NCBI RefSeq assembly: GCF_004403465.1
Contig: NZ_SOGQ01000015.1
Span: forward strand, 34,733-98,732
Length of the DNA stretch: 64,000 nt
Direction: 5' to 3'
From: Cryobacterium sinapicolor
GTDB lineage: Bacteria; Actinomycetota; Actinomycetes; Actinomycetales; Microbacteriaceae
Every line of letters begins with the position of its first letter. Position 1 is the first letter of the stretch. The notes below the pieces were generated by a model. The model was not told the DNA's origin. It did no database searches and worked only from the letters and a program-made list of their open reading frames with translations. This document shows, in pieces, positions 44,837 through 53,684 of the stretch. Made by a program: the position numbers and the translations under genes.

Positions 44837-46201
44837 ATGAAGGTCAGCCAGGGAAGCCAGGGAAACCAGGCACCAACCGACCCCGCACCAACCAGCCCGC
44901 CGCCTCTTCACGCGCGCCCGCGCCACCACCGCGTGCCCGCGCTCGTTCTGGGTGCCACCCTGGTGCTGACGGCGTGCACGGCGGCGACGGATGCCTCCCC
45001 GCACGCTCGCGGGCAGGCGGCGGCCCCGTTCTCGGCCGCGGTCGCGGCCCGGCTGGAGGCCGTGCTGGCGGAGGCGACGACCCTGTCCGGTTCCACCGGC
45101 GCCATTGCCGGGGTCTGGGCTCCCTGGGCCGGCACCTGGGTCGTGTCGCCCGGCAACGTTTCCACGACGTCGCCCGGCGCGCTCACCCCGGAGATGCCAT
45201 TCCGGATCGGCACCAACACCACGGCGCTGACCTGTACTGTGCTGCTCCGACTCGTCGATGAAGAGCGGGTGCGCCTCGACGATCCGGTGTCCGACTACCT
45301 ACCCCGGGTAGTGGGGTTGGACGGGATCACCCTCGCGCAGCTCTGCCGCAACACGTCCGGCCTGGCCGATCACACCGCTCTGCTGGCTCCGCGGATCGTG
45401 GCGAACCCCACCCGCCGGTGGTCGGCGCGCGAGATCATCGCGAGCGGCACGGGGGCTCCGCGGGTGGCGCTGCCCGGCGGAACCTGGTCCCCGTCGGACA
45501 CCGGGGTCGTGCTGCTCGGCCTCGCCCTGCAGCAGGCAACCGGACGCGACTGGCCGTGGCTGTACCGGCACTACGTGTTCGAACCGCTGGGCATGACGAA
45601 CACCGGCCTGCCGTCACCGGGCGAGCTGGCGGTCCCGGGGCCGAGTCCCCGCGGCTATGCCACGTCGCTCGATCCGGCCGGTGCCGCCCGCTGTGGCAGC
45701 GTGATCGACGTGACCGAGCTGTCACCGTCGGTGGGCGGGGTGGCCGCGGGCGCCGTCTCGAACCTCGAGGACGTGAAAATCTGGGTGCAGGCGCTGGCCT
45801 CGGGGACGCTGCTGTCGGAGGAGTCGACGGATGCGCAGTGGGCCCCGGTCCTGCCTGGCGCCGGAGCGCCGTCGTGGCAGCAGCACGGCCTCGGGGTCGA
45901 ACAATTCGGCCCGCTGCGCGGTCAGTCCGGGGAGATCCCCGGGTTCATCTCGGCGGCGATGGCCGACCCGGTCAGCGGGCTCACGGTGGTGGTCGCCTTC
46001 AACAACTCGACCGCCGGCCGCGGATTCGCCGAGGTTGTCGCCCGCCGGCTTGCCGCCGTCGCCGGCGCCGCGCCCACGGCAGGGGCTGTGCCGGCACCCC
46101 GGCCGGATCTGCCCTGGACCGAGGCGCAGGTTGCGGCGGAGATGCGGGCTGCCGCCGTCTGCGAGTCGACGCGGCTGGAGCAGCCGGCGACCGCCGGATA
46201 G
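44837..46201 (+). CDS. Beta-lactamase-fold lipoprotein with degenerate active site (pseudoenzyme)
   Basis: A 454-residue lipoprotein (lipobox LTAC, Cys47) with the fold signature of class C beta-lactamase/DD-peptidase family proteins: FRIG...LVDEERVRLDDPVSDYLP, SGL, PGGTWSPSDTGVVLLGLAL, FEPLGMTNTG. All catalytic motifs are altered. The SxxK tetrad reads T-N-T-T (126-129), the Y-x-N motif reads P-S-D (219-221), and the HxG region reads GQSGEIPGF. It cannot use the normal Ser/Lys/Tyr mechanism. It could be a binding or scaffold protein of the cell wall. ATG at 44837; the frame and codon bias are intact, so it is not a pseudogene. Confidence 0.8.
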   Translation: MKVSQGSQGNQAPTDPAPTSPPPLHARPRHHRVPALVLGATLVLTACTAATDASPHARGQAAAPFSAAVAARLEAVLAEATTLSGSTGAIAGVWAPWAGTWVVSPGNVSTTSPGALTPEMPFRIGTNTTALTCTVLLRLVDEERVRLDDPVSDYLPRVVGLDGITLAQLCRNTSGLADHTALLAPRIVANPTRRWSAREIIASGTGAPRVALPGGTWSPSDTGVVLLGLALQQATGRDWPWLYRHYVFEPLGMTNTGLPSPGELAVPGPSPRGYATSLDPAGAARCGSVIDVTELSPSVGGVAAGAVSNLEDVKIWVQALASGTLLSEESTDAQWAPVLPGAGAPSWQQHGLGVEQFGPLRGQSGEIPGFISAAMADPVSGLTVVVAFNNSTAGRGFAEVVARRLAAVAGAAPTAGAVPAPRPDLPWTEAQVAAEMRAAAVCESTRLEQPATAG

Positions 46202-46204
46202 GAT
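46199..46204 (+). promoter_or_regulatory. -10 box for the DinB-like gene (leaderless)
   Basis: TAGGAT, whose TAG is also the stop of the preceding gene, ends 7 nt before the ATG at 46211. Confidence 0.6.
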
Positions 46205-46210
46205 CGCCCA

Positions 46211-46732
46211 ATGGGAATCAGCGCAGACACCAAAGACTGGACCTGGGTGCTGGCGCGCCCCTGCCCGGAGTGCGGTTTCGCCGCCGCCGACGTGGATTTC
46301 GCGCTCATCCCGCGTCTGGTTCGCGAGAACGCGGACCGCTGGCAGCCGGTGCTGCAGCGAACGGATGTCGCGACGCGCCCAGACGACCAGACCTGGTCGG
46401 CCTTGGAGTATGCCGCCCATGTTCGCGACGTGTTCCGCAACTTCGACAAGCGCCTGGCCCTCATGCTCGTCGAGGATGACCCGGCTTTCCCGAACTGGGA
46501 CCAGGACGCCACAGCAGTCAGCGAGCGGTACAACGAGCAGGAGCCGGCGGTCGTGGCCCGCGAACTCGCCGAGGCCGCGGCATCCGTCGCCGACGCCTTC
46601 GCCGCCGTGCAGCCCGCTGAGCAGAGGCGAACCGGCCGCCGCAGTGACGGTGCCCGCTTCACCGTCACCACGATGGGGCAGTACTTCGTGCACGACCCGG
46701 TGCATCATCTGCACGACGTCGCCGGCGACTGA
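46211..46732 (+). CDS. DinB-superfamily protein
   Basis: A 173-residue four-helix protein of the DinB/YfiT metal-dependent superfamily. Conserved histidines that could bind a metal are visible in WSALEYAAHVRD and at the end in TMGQYFVHDPVHHLHDV. Some members are thiol transferases (mycothiol or bacillithiol). The N-terminus has a CPEC pair. The 3' end is a tandem repeat containing the stop. Confidence 0.8.
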   Translation: MGISADTKDWTWVLARPCPECGFAAADVDFALIPRLVRENADRWQPVLQRTDVATRPDDQTWSALEYAAHVRDVFRNFDKRLALMLVEDDPAFPNWDQDATAVSERYNEQEPAVVARELAEAAASVADAFAAVQPAEQRRTGRRSDGARFTVTTMGQYFVHDPVHHLHDVAGD

Positions 46733-46766
46733 CACCCCCGGCGACTGACGCCCCCGGCGCTGAGGC
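46723..46766 (+). repeat. 16-bp tandem repeat spanning the DinB-like stop codon
   Basis: CGGCGACTGACACCCC (46723-46738), CGGCGACTGACGCCCC (46739-46754) and a partial third copy; the unit copies the last two codons plus TGA. Confidence 0.85.
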
Positions 46767-46823
46767 GCAAGGACGCAGGCACAAAGGCTCAGGCTCGGGG
46801 AGGCCTCACGCCCCAGCAGAAAC

Positions 46824-46878
46824 AAAAAAGCACGAACGAACGGGCGCACCCCCCAATAGTGCGCCCGTTCGTTCGTGC
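46824..46878 (-). terminator. Strong terminator of the GlsB/YeaQ gene
   Basis: A perfect 20-bp stem (46830-46849 / 46859-46878), 9-nt loop, and six U residues on the minus strand (A run 46824-46829). Confidence 0.92.
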
Positions 46879-46905
46879 CTGTCGTGCTTGTCGTGCTGCC
46901 GTGAC

Positions 46906-47172
46906 TTAGGCGCGGCTGCGACGTCCCGTGAGAGCGCCGTAGATCACGAGAACGATGACGGAACCAGCGATGGCGAGAAGCCAAGTCGAGATGTCGAAGA
47001 AGTTCTCGAGTCCGGTGCCGAAGATGACCGAGCCGAGGAAACCACCGAGGAACGCGCCGAGAACGCCAAGGATCAGGGTGATGACCCAGCCGCCGCCCTG
47101 GCTGCCCGGCAGGATGGCCTTTGCGATTGCGCCGGCGATGAGTCCGAGAATGAGGAATCCGATGAAGCCCAT
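46906..47172 (-). CDS. GlsB/YeaQ/YmgE-family membrane protein
   Basis: An 88-residue transglycosylase-associated-type protein with three Gly-rich helices (GFLILGLIAGAIAKAILPG, WVITLILGVLGAFLGGFLGSVIFG, WLLAIAGSVIVLVIYGALTGR). Members are stress-induced envelope proteins. It follows the Asp23-type gene on the same strand, which fits a small envelope-stress unit. Confidence 0.9.
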   Translation of the reverse strand: MGFIGFLILGLIAGAIAKAILPGSQGGGWVITLILGVLGAFLGGFLGSVIFGTGLENFFDISTWLLAIAGSVIVLVIYGALTGRRSRA

Positions 47173-47248
47173 AATTTGTCCTTGCGTCTTTCTGTTTGGT
47201 TGTGTGCTGGGGGGTGTAAGTGTTGGTGAGGGGAGGTGAAGTGCCGAA

Positions 47249-47713
47249 CTAGTCCGGCTGTGAGCCTGAGCCTGAGCCTGCGTCTGCGTCTGCGTCTGCG
47301 TCTGCATCGGCGTCATTCGTCGACTGGTGCACATCCTTGACGATCACGTCCACCGCTGTGACCTGCATGCCGACGATCGTCTCGATCCCCGTCTCGACCG
47401 CGTTGCGCACCTCGCCCGCGACCTTCTGCAGTTCGTGCGGGTACTCGACGACGATGGAAATGGTCACGGATGCTGTGTCGCCTTCGGTCGTGACGCTCAC
47501 CCCGGGGGAGAGGTCGGCACCGCTGAGGGCTTCCCGGATTGCTCCGAGTGCCCGCGCTGCGCTGCCACCGAGTGCGTAGACGCCCGGAACCTCGCGTGCC
47601 GCGATACCGGCGACCTTCGCGACGACGCCATCGGCAATGACGGTCTTTCCTGGTCCGGACAGAGGTTCGGACTCAAGAGTGGGGGTGCTTTGGTTAGCGA
47701 TGGCGTGCTCCAA
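47249..47713 (-). CDS. Asp23/Gls24-family envelope stress protein
   Basis: A 154-residue protein with an Asp23 domain (IADGVVAKVAGIAAREVPGVYALGG, VSVTTEGDTASVTISIVVEYPHELQKVAGEVRNAV, VTAVDVIVKDVHQ). The C-terminus is an Asp-Ala run then Gly-Ser repeats, encoded by hexanucleotide repeats (47260-47315). Family members bind the membrane and report cell-wall stress. It lies 77 bp upstream of the GlsB-type gene. Confidence 0.88.
   Translation of the reverse strand: MEHAIANQSTPTLESEPLSGPGKTVIADGVVAKVAGIAAREVPGVYALGGSAARALGAIREALSGADLSPGVSVTTEGDTASVTISIVVEYPHELQKVAGEVRNAVETGIETIVGMQVTAVDVIVKDVHQSTNDADADADADADAGSGSGSQPD
47258..47316. repeat. Hexanucleotide repeats encoding the Asp23 protein tail
   Basis: GAGCCT three times and GCGTCT four times on the plus strand, encoding Gly-Ser and Asp-Ala repeats on the minus strand. 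Slippage would change tail length without a frameshift. Confidence 0.85.
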
Positions 47714-47826
47714 TCCGTCGTGGCGCGCGATACGAGCCAGCCGACACTAGTAGGACGTGGGCCGACACGATTTCGTCACGCGATTGCATAATAAAAATTC
47801 TACGCGGCAGTCCCACGGATCGAAGC

Positions 47827-48720
47827 TCACGCCGAAACCTCGAACACGACGGTTGTCGTGTGGCTCTGGCCGGGTTCCAGGCGCACCTGATCCCGGCGGA
47901 CGTTGGCGGTTTCCACGCAGACCATTCCGGTCCACTCGTCGTCGCCGAAGTCGCTCATCCTGGCGGCCTTGCCGATCCAGGGGTTCCACACCACGGTGCT
48001 GTCCGATTCGTCGGATTCGATCGTGACGGTGCGGCCGTCCGGGTCGGCCACGGTGGCGCTGCCTCGGCTGCCCAGATACAGTCGGTCCGTCTCGGTGGCG
48101 AAGCCGACGGGGCTGTTCTCCGCGGGCTCGGTGAGGCCGGTCAGCTGGTCCAGGAACGCGGTGCCCTGCAGCCCGGAAACCGTCGTGCCGCGCACATCGC
48201 TCACCCGCAGATAGGTGTGTAGTGCCTCTTCGTACTCGATCGCATCCGCCTCCCGGTTGGTCACCTGCAGGGCGAGGGACAGACGGGCACCCACCGTGAC
48301 CGTGTAGCGGGCTTCGAAGTGGTGCGGCCAGGCCGACGCGCGCGTGGCGGGAGTGTCGGTGAGGAGGAAGGTCAGCACGACGTCGTCGTCGACTTCGTGG
48401 GCGTCCACGAGTCCCCACTCGCTCAGGCGGGCGAAACCGTGCGCCGACGCGGCCGGGTCGACCGTGTTCGCGCCGAACCAGGGGAAGCAGATCGGCACGC
48501 CGCCGCGGATCGCGGTGGCGGTCTCGAACCTGCTCGCCTTGCTCAGGAAGAGCACGGGCCGCCCGCCCGCGGGGATGAAGTCGGTGACCTGGGCGCCGTG
48601 CAGGTAGATCTCGGCGGAGCCGGCGCGGCCGGCCACCCGCACCACGGCGAGGCCGCCTGCCCCCTCTCCGATTCGAACGGATGCGGGCAGTGACGTGGGT
48701 GCAGCGCTGACGGAAGACAT
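47827..48720 (-). CDS. D-hexose-6-phosphate mutarotase / aldose 1-epimerase family
   Basis: A 297-residue YeaD-type mutarotase. RGGVPICFPWFGA, SAHGFARLSEWGL (catalytic His), EEALHTYLRVSDV (second His) and VVWNPWIGKAARMSDFGDDEWTGMVCVETANV (catalytic Glu) mark the family. It interconverts anomers of hexose 6-phosphates. Confidence 0.92.
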   Translation of the reverse strand: MSSVSAAPTSLPASVRIGEGAGGLAVVRVAGRAGSAEIYLHGAQVTDFIPAGGRPVLFLSKASRFETATAIRGGVPICFPWFGANTVDPAASAHGFARLSEWGLVDAHEVDDDVVLTFLLTDTPATRASAWPHHFEARYTVTVGARLSLALQVTNREADAIEYEEALHTYLRVSDVRGTTVSGLQGTAFLDQLTGLTEPAENSPVGFATETDRLYLGSRGSATVADPDGRTVTIESDESDSTVVWNPWIGKAARMSDFGDDEWTGMVCVETANVRRDQVRLEPGQSHTTTVVFEVSA

Positions 48721-48788
48721 GAATCCATTTTCGCGCTTCCGGCGGCTGACGTGACTCCTGGAGCCGTGTCAGCCGCCTCGTGAACCGG

Positions 48789-49727
48789 TCAGTCCCGCAG
48801 GTACTGCTCCAGGCACGGCACCTTCAGCAGGGCGAGTGCGCGCTTCTCGATCTGGCGCACCCGTTCCCGGGTCACGCCCTGCACGACCGCGATCTGGTCC
48901 AGGGTCTGGGGCGCCCCCCCGTCGAGACCGAAGCGGGACATCAGGATGGACCGTTCGCGCGGGGGCAGGGCGCTCATATAGAAGGTGATGTCCGAAGCCC
49001 TCATGGTCAACACGGCGTGCTCCTCGGGCTGGGGCAGGTCGTCGTCGATGATCAGCTCGGAGATGTCGCCGAGACCATCGCCGACCGGGGACTGCAGGGA
49101 CATCGGCTCGTTGTCGTAGCGCAGCAGCCGCATGATGTCGATCGGCAGGATCTGCGAGGCCTCCGACAGTTCCGCGATCGTGGGTTCGCGGTCGAGGGTG
49201 CTGGTGAGGTCGCGGCGGATGCGCTTGATCTTGTTGAGTTTCTCCGCGGTGTGTACGGGGATGCGGATCATGCGGGATTTGTCGGCCATGCCGCGGTGGA
49301 TGGCTTGGCGGATCCACCAGGTGGCGTAGGTGGAGAATTTGTAGCCGGTCATGAAGTCGTATTTCTCGACGGCGCGGACGAGGCCGATGTTGCCGTCTTG
49401 GACGAGGTCCATGATGGGCATGCCTCGGCCGGAGTAGTGCTTGGCGATGCTGACCACCAGGCGCAGATTCGCTTCGATGAAGTGGTTCTTCGCCCGGCGG
49501 CCGTCGTGGGCCAGCCAGGCCAGCTCGCGGAGAAGCGAGGGGTCAATCTCGCCCTGCTCGCTGCGCTGCTCGGCGAACAGGCCGACTTCGATGCGTCTGG
49601 CCAGGTCGACCTCGTCCTCGGCGGTGAGGAGGGAGACGGCTCCGATCTTTCTCAGGTAGTCGCCGAACGCATCCGTCGCTGCGCGGTTATAGGTGGCAAC
49701 GGATGATGCATGTGCGGTAATGGTCAT
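48789..49727 (-). CDS. Sigma-70 factor, group 2 (SigB/HrdB-like)
   Basis: A 312-residue sigma factor with region 1.2 (DAFGDYLRKIGAVSLLTAEDEVDLARRIEVG), region 2 (NLRLVVSIAKHYSGRG, DLVQDGNIGLVRAVEKYDF, GYKFSTYATWWIRQAI), region 3 (IRIPVHTAEKLNKIKR) and region 4 (LPPRERSILMSRFGLDGG, TRERVRQIEKRALALL). Its short N-terminus without region 1.1 indicates an alternative, stress-type sigma. ATG 49727 follows GGAGGAA; an ATG 9 codons upstream is less likely. About 49250-49440 has atypical AAA/CAA codons. Confidence 0.93.
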   Translation of the reverse strand: MTITAHASSVATYNRAATDAFGDYLRKIGAVSLLTAEDEVDLARRIEVGLFAEQRSEQGEIDPSLLRELAWLAHDGRRAKNHFIEANLRLVVSIAKHYSGRGMPIMDLVQDGNIGLVRAVEKYDFMTGYKFSTYATWWIRQAIHRGMADKSRMIRIPVHTAEKLNKIKRIRRDLTSTLDREPTIAELSEASQILPIDIMRLLRYDNEPMSLQSPVGDGLGDISELIIDDDLPQPEEHAVLTMRASDITFYMSALPPRERSILMSRFGLDGGAPQTLDQIAVVQGVTRERVRQIEKRALALLKVPCLEQYLRD

Positions 49728-49831
49728 GGGTTCCTCCAGTTCGGGCTGGAACATTAGTACACAGCCAGGGGGAGACCGCGTCGAGGGCCTTGACTCGGGC
49801 CTGCAGAAACCGAATAATGCTCGGGAATGAA

Positions 49832-50074
49832 TCAGCCGTGTGCGGCGACGTAGCTGATCAGGTCGTTCACCGTCGTGACAACCGTGTAATCGTGCTTTGA
49901 GGTGTCGACGCCCGTCGCCTTGTGGATCGTCTGGATCAGCCGCAGGAAGCCCAACGAGTCGAGTTCCAGATCCTGGCGCAGTCGCGCGCCCTCGTCGAGA
50001 TCGTCGGTGTCGACATCCGGCGCCACCAGATGGATCGCCGCGTACACAGCTGCCCGCGCCTCCAGTTCGGTCAT
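49832..50074 (-). CDS. Stand-alone acyl carrier protein
   Basis: An 80-residue acidic ACP with the phosphopantetheine site LELDSLGF (Ser40). Not next to fatty-acid or polyketide genes, so its partner enzymes are elsewhere. MTELEARAAVYAAI at the start. It is flanked by the sigma factor gene (same strand, after an about 100-bp gap) and a divergent unknown gene. Confidence 0.82.
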   Translation of the reverse strand: MTELEARAAVYAAIHLVAPDVDTDDLDEGARLRQDLELDSLGFLRLIQTIHKATGVDTSKHDYTVVTTVNDLISYVAAHG

Positions 50075-50170
50075 CGGTCGCGAATCGTCGTGGGGATGGT
50101 GGGCCAGCGTGTCGAGGCCTCGGTTCCTGCCGTCATGCAGCCCATGAAACCCCCGCGGGCGCGTGGGGCA

Positions 50171-50176
50171 TAGGGT
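50171..50176 (+). promoter_or_regulatory. -10 box for the 50183 gene (leaderless)
   Basis: TAGGGT ends 7 nt before the ATG. Confidence 0.55.
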
Positions 50177-50182
50177 ATCGCC

Positions 50183-50725
50183 ATGGCCTCCTTTGAGCGG
50201 ATTGTCGACGAGGGCCTGCTCATCGCGCTCTCCGCGGTGCGCATGGCCGTGAAGAACCACATCATCGTGGGTGCGCTGCGCGAGCACCGCGATTTCGCTG
50301 GGGCCGATTACACCGCGGCCACCCGCTCCGAGCTGACCCGGCAGGCGACGCACAACGAGGAAGACGCCGAACGTGTCGGCCGGCAGCGAAAAGCCGTGGG
50401 CCGGCAGCGGAGCGCGTTCGACATCACCGACGATGACCGGCTGGAGGTGCGCCAATTGGCTCTGCGACGCCGGGTGCACCTGAAGCTCGCCGGTGCACTG
50501 CGGGCCGTGGCCCGGGACGACGAGCAGGTCGCCGACCTGCTCGAGCGGGCCCGCACGGATGCCAGTGAGGAGATCGGCGCCGCGCTCGCCAACAGGCTGG
50601 TCGAACAGGTCGTCGACAGCCGGGAGCCCGATTACGCCCAGCGACGGGCGGAACGGATGCGGGCCCTGGTGAGCACCGATCTGGCGGCGCTACTGGAGAG
50701 CCGTCGGTCCAGGTCGAGGGGCTAG
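50183..50725 (+). CDS. Conserved helical protein of unknown function
   Basis: A 180-residue, highly charged, Arg/Ala/Glu-rich protein without cysteine or membrane segments, predicted mainly helical, with a coiled-coil-like middle ([38 protein letters not shown]). I do not recognise it. Convergent with the PhnA-type gene (4-bp overlap of stops). Confidence 0.75.
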   Translation: MASFERIVDEGLLIALSAVRMAVKNHIIVGALREHRDFAGADYTAATRSELTRQATHNEEDAERVGRQRKAVGRQRSAFDITDDDRLEVRQLALRRRVHLKLAGALRAVARDDEQVADLLERARTDASEEIGAALANRLVEQVVDSREPDYAQRRAERMRALVSTDLAALLESRRSRSRG

Positions 50726-51075
50726 GCCTTCTTCACCACGCTGGACTTGAGCTGCATGGAGCCGAACCCGTCGACCTTGCAGTCGATGTCGTGGTCGCCC
50801 ACACCATCCACCAGGCGGATGTTGCGTACCTTCGTGCCCACCTTGATGGCCGTGGCGCTGCCCTTGACCTTGAGATCCTTGATGATGGTCACGGTGTCAC
50901 CGTCGGCGAGCACGGTGCCGAAGGCATCCGTGATGGTGCTGTTCTCGGCCGCCGGGGCCTCGTCGGCCGGTTCGTTGCTCCACTCGTGCGCGCAGATCGG
51001 GCAGACCAGGAGCGAACCCATCTCGTAGGCGTATTCGCTGGAGCATTCGGGGCACAGCGGCAGGGCGTCGGTCAT
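50722..51075 (-). CDS. PhnA/YjdM-family zinc-ribbon protein
   Basis: A 117-residue protein with an N-terminal zinc ribbon ([25 protein letters not shown]) and the C-terminal SH3-like domain [19 protein letters not shown] ... [35 protein letters not shown]. Despite the name, it is not shown to act on phosphonates. Start ATG 51075 is fixed by TACGAT ending 7 nt upstream. Confidence 0.93.
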   Translation of the reverse strand: MTDALPLCPECSSEYAYEMGSLLVCPICAHEWSNEPADEAPAAENSTITDAFGTVLADGDTVTIIKDLKVKGSATAIKVGTKVRNIRLVDGVGDHDIDCKVDGFGSMQLKSSVVKKA

Positions 51076-51081
51076 TTCCCT

Positions 51082-51087
51082 ATCGTA
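51082..51087 (-). promoter_or_regulatory. -10 box for the PhnA-type gene (leaderless)
   Basis: TACGAT (minus strand) ends 7 nt before the ATG at 51075. Confidence 0.6.
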
Positions 51088-51095
51088 CGTCCGCC

Positions 51096-51827
51096 TCAGG
51101 CGTGCATCTCGGTCTTCTGAATCTGCCACTCGAGGTCGTCCGGGGCCAGGTTGGCGTTCTTGAAGGCATCCGTCAGCGGCAGCTGAAGGCGCAGGTCGGT
51201 GCCGAGGCACAGGGCTGCGGTGCCGGAACGCAGCTTGAAGTCGAGCACGTGGCCGCCGGCCGTGCGGTCGTCGGTGACGAAGTGAGTGTGACAGCCGGGA
51301 ACGCCGATGCCCTGCTCGTAGAGCGGGGTGCGGAAGCCGGCCACGACGCCGGAGACGTTATGCAGTTCGATGATCGCGTCCTCGTCGGTGGCCTCCACCA
51401 TGGGGCGGTAGGGCTTCTCCTGCTTGACGACCGTGCGCATCTTGATCCACTCGAAGTCGCCGTCGATGCGCAGGGCGTACATGTAGTTCTGCGATGCAGT
51501 CATCTTGTCGATGAACGTCGACGCCTCGGTGCGCACGATGTTTTGCGGCAGCGTGCTCTCGATGTGAGGGACGAAGTTCGTGACGACGGCGTAAGGCGTG
51601 TACGCGCCCAGGTCGGCCTTCGATACTCCGCCGTCGGCCCGCAGCTGATAGCAGGTGCCGTCGATGATCAGCATTTCGCCGTCGAGTCCGTTGAACGTAC
51701 CGATGCCGAAGCTGCCGCGGCTGAGCAGGTCGGCTACGGTCATCTCGTCTTCATAGACGCCGTCGAGCAGCGCGCTCATCAGGCTCGTCTGGAAGATTTC
51801 GTGTCGGGTGACAGTGGATTTGCTCAT
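51096..51827 (-). CDS. budA: Acetolactate decarboxylase
   Basis: A 243-residue AlsD/BudA that converts 2-acetolactate to acetoin. [41 protein letters not shown] at the start and the zinc ligands [19 protein letters not shown] are clear. It overlaps the alsS stop by 4 nt, so the two are co-translated to form acetoin from pyruvate. Confidence 0.95.
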   Translation of the reverse strand: MSKSTVTRHEIFQTSLMSALLDGVYEDEMTVADLLSRGSFGIGTFNGLDGEMLIIDGTCYQLRADGGVSKADLGAYTPYAVVTNFVPHIESTLPQNIVRTEASTFIDKMTASQNYMYALRIDGDFEWIKMRTVVKQEKPYRPMVEATDEDAIIELHNVSGVVAGFRTPLYEQGIGVPGCHTHFVTDDRTAGGHVLDFKLRSGTAALCLGTDLRLQLPLTDAFKNANLAPDDLEWQIQKTEMHA

Positions 51828-53566
51828 TGCAATACATCGCTTTCCAGATCGGCCATCAGGTCATCTCTATTGTTGCGGTAGTCGACGTGCACGTCGATGA
51901 TGCTTGGGCCCGGCTCGGCCAGGGCTTGCGCAAGGATGCCCGCGAAGTCGTCGAGGTGCGTGACCCGGTGGCCGTGGGCGCCGAATGATTCGGCGTAGGC
52001 GACGGCGTCGTAGTCGCCCAGCTGAACGCCGGAGGTGCGCCCGTACTTGCCCATCTGCTGGAAGGCCACCATGTCGTAGGTGCCGTCGTTGAAGATGATG
52101 TGCGTGAACGTGGAGCCGAGCCGCACGGCCGTCTCCAGCTCCATTGCGGAGTAGAGGAAACCGCCGTCGCCCGACACGGACACGACCGGGGTGCCCGGAC
52201 GCACCAGCGTCGCGGCGATCGCCCAGGGCAGCGCCACGCCCAGTGTCTGCTGACCGTTCGAGAACAGCAGGGTGCGCGGGTGGTAGGTGCGGAAGTGCCG
52301 GGCCATGTAGATGTAGTGGGAGCCGACGTCGCAGAGCACCGTCGTGTCATCCGGGAGCAGCTCGCGCATCATCAGGGTGAGGTCGGCCGGGTGCACGCCC
52401 TCGGACTCGTCCCGGCGACCGGTGGGCTGGTCGGCGTGCGCGAGGCGGGCGCGCTGCTCGGCGACCTCGGTCGCGGCGGCGGCCGGCATGGTCAGACCTT
52501 CGATCTGGCGGGCGAGGGCGTCGAGGGTCTCGGCGACGTCGCCGCGCAGTTCGATGGTGGGGCGGTAGTAGTCGTCGAGGTCGGCGGAGAGCTCGTCGAG
52601 GTGGATGATCACACGCAGGTGATCCTTGTTCCATTTCGACGGCTCGTACTCGACGAAGTCGTAGCCGACGGTCAGGATCACGTCGGCCTTGTGCAGAAGG
52701 ATGTCCCCGGGCTGGTTGCGGAACAGGCCCACGCGTCCGAGGTAGTGCTCTTCGAGCTCGTGCGAGATGACTCCCGCGGCCTGGAACGTCTCGACGACGG
52801 GCAGCCCGGCCACGCCCAGCAGGCGGTGCAGCGCCTCGACGGCCCGGTCCGAACCGGAACGGGCACCGGCGAGGATGACCGGGAACTTCGCATCCTTCAA
52901 CAGGGTGGCAGCGCGCTGCACGCTCTCGGTGGGTGCGGCGCCGAGCTGCGGCACCCAGTGCGGATGTTTCATCGACACGGTCGTCGAGTCGGTGAGCACG
53001 TCGTAGGGGAGCACGACAGCGGCGGCGCCCTTGGGCTCCTGGGTTGCCTCGCGGAACGCATTCGCGATGGCCTCCGGCACGTTGTCGGCGACACTGACCT
53101 CTCCGGCGGACTTGGTCACGGCGGACAGCATGCCCACGGCATCCATGGTCTGGTGCGTGCGCTTCAATCGGTCTGCACGCGGGACCGCGCCGCACAGGGC
53201 GACCACCGGGTCACCCTCGGTCGTCGCCGTCAGGAGGCCCGTCGCGAGGTTGGAGGTGCCCGGACCGCTCGTCACCAGGACGACGCCGGGCTCGCCGCTC
53301 AGTCGCCCGACGGCTGCGGCCATGAACGCCGCATTCTGTTCGTGGCGCACCACGATCACCTCGGGCCCGTCGTCGACGAGAGCGTCGTAGACGGGGTCGA
53401 TCTTGGCGCCGGGAACGCCGAAGACCCACTGCACGCCGTAGGCCTTCAGGCACTCGACCACGCGTTGGGCGGAGCGGGTGGATGACACGGGGGTGCCGGC
53501 GTCCTGGCGTGCAAGCGTGACCTCGGACGTGTTGTCGTCGCTCTGAACAGATGAAGTGGTGGTCAT
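51824..53566 (-). CDS. alsS: Acetolactate synthase, catabolic type
   Basis: A 580-residue ThDP enzyme joining two pyruvates into acetolactate. [16 protein letters not shown], the catalytic Glu in [32 protein letters not shown], and the ThDP motif [29 protein letters not shown] match AlsS rather than the FAD-dependent IlvB. GGGAGG precedes the ATG at 53566. No small regulatory subunit is adjacent. With budA downstream and a LysR gene divergent, this is an acetoin overflow module. Confidence 0.93.
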   Translation of the reverse strand: MTTTSSVQSDDNTSEVTLARQDAGTPVSSTRSAQRVVECLKAYGVQWVFGVPGAKIDPVYDALVDDGPEVIVVRHEQNAAFMAAAVGRLSGEPGVVLVTSGPGTSNLATGLLTATTEGDPVVALCGAVPRADRLKRTHQTMDAVGMLSAVTKSAGEVSVADNVPEAIANAFREATQEPKGAAAVVLPYDVLTDSTTVSMKHPHWVPQLGAAPTESVQRAATLLKDAKFPVILAGARSGSDRAVEALHRLLGVAGLPVVETFQAAGVISHELEEHYLGRVGLFRNQPGDILLHKADVILTVGYDFVEYEPSKWNKDHLRVIIHLDELSADLDDYYRPTIELRGDVAETLDALARQIEGLTMPAAAATEVAEQRARLAHADQPTGRRDESEGVHPADLTLMMRELLPDDTTVLCDVGSHYIYMARHFRTYHPRTLLFSNGQQTLGVALPWAIAATLVRPGTPVVSVSGDGGFLYSAMELETAVRLGSTFTHIIFNDGTYDMVAFQQMGKYGRTSGVQLGDYDAVAYAESFGAHGHRVTHLDDFAGILAQALAEPGPSIIDVHVDYRNNRDDLMADLESDVLQ

Positions 53567-53684
53567 TCGGATGCCTCCCGGCTCGCCGTGCTGAATCGGC
53601 CTCCCCTCAATCCTCGTTGCTCGTTCAATAAGAAACAACGCCGAGTGGCGATGCAAACGATCTGCCAATGAGATGCTTAGGCCC
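53567..53684. promoter_or_regulatory. Divergent alsS / LysR control region
   Basis: 118 bp between divergent starts, AT-richer than its surroundings near 53625-53650. LysR regulators usually bind such regions at T-N11-A sites; I cannot single out one operator. Confidence 0.45.
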
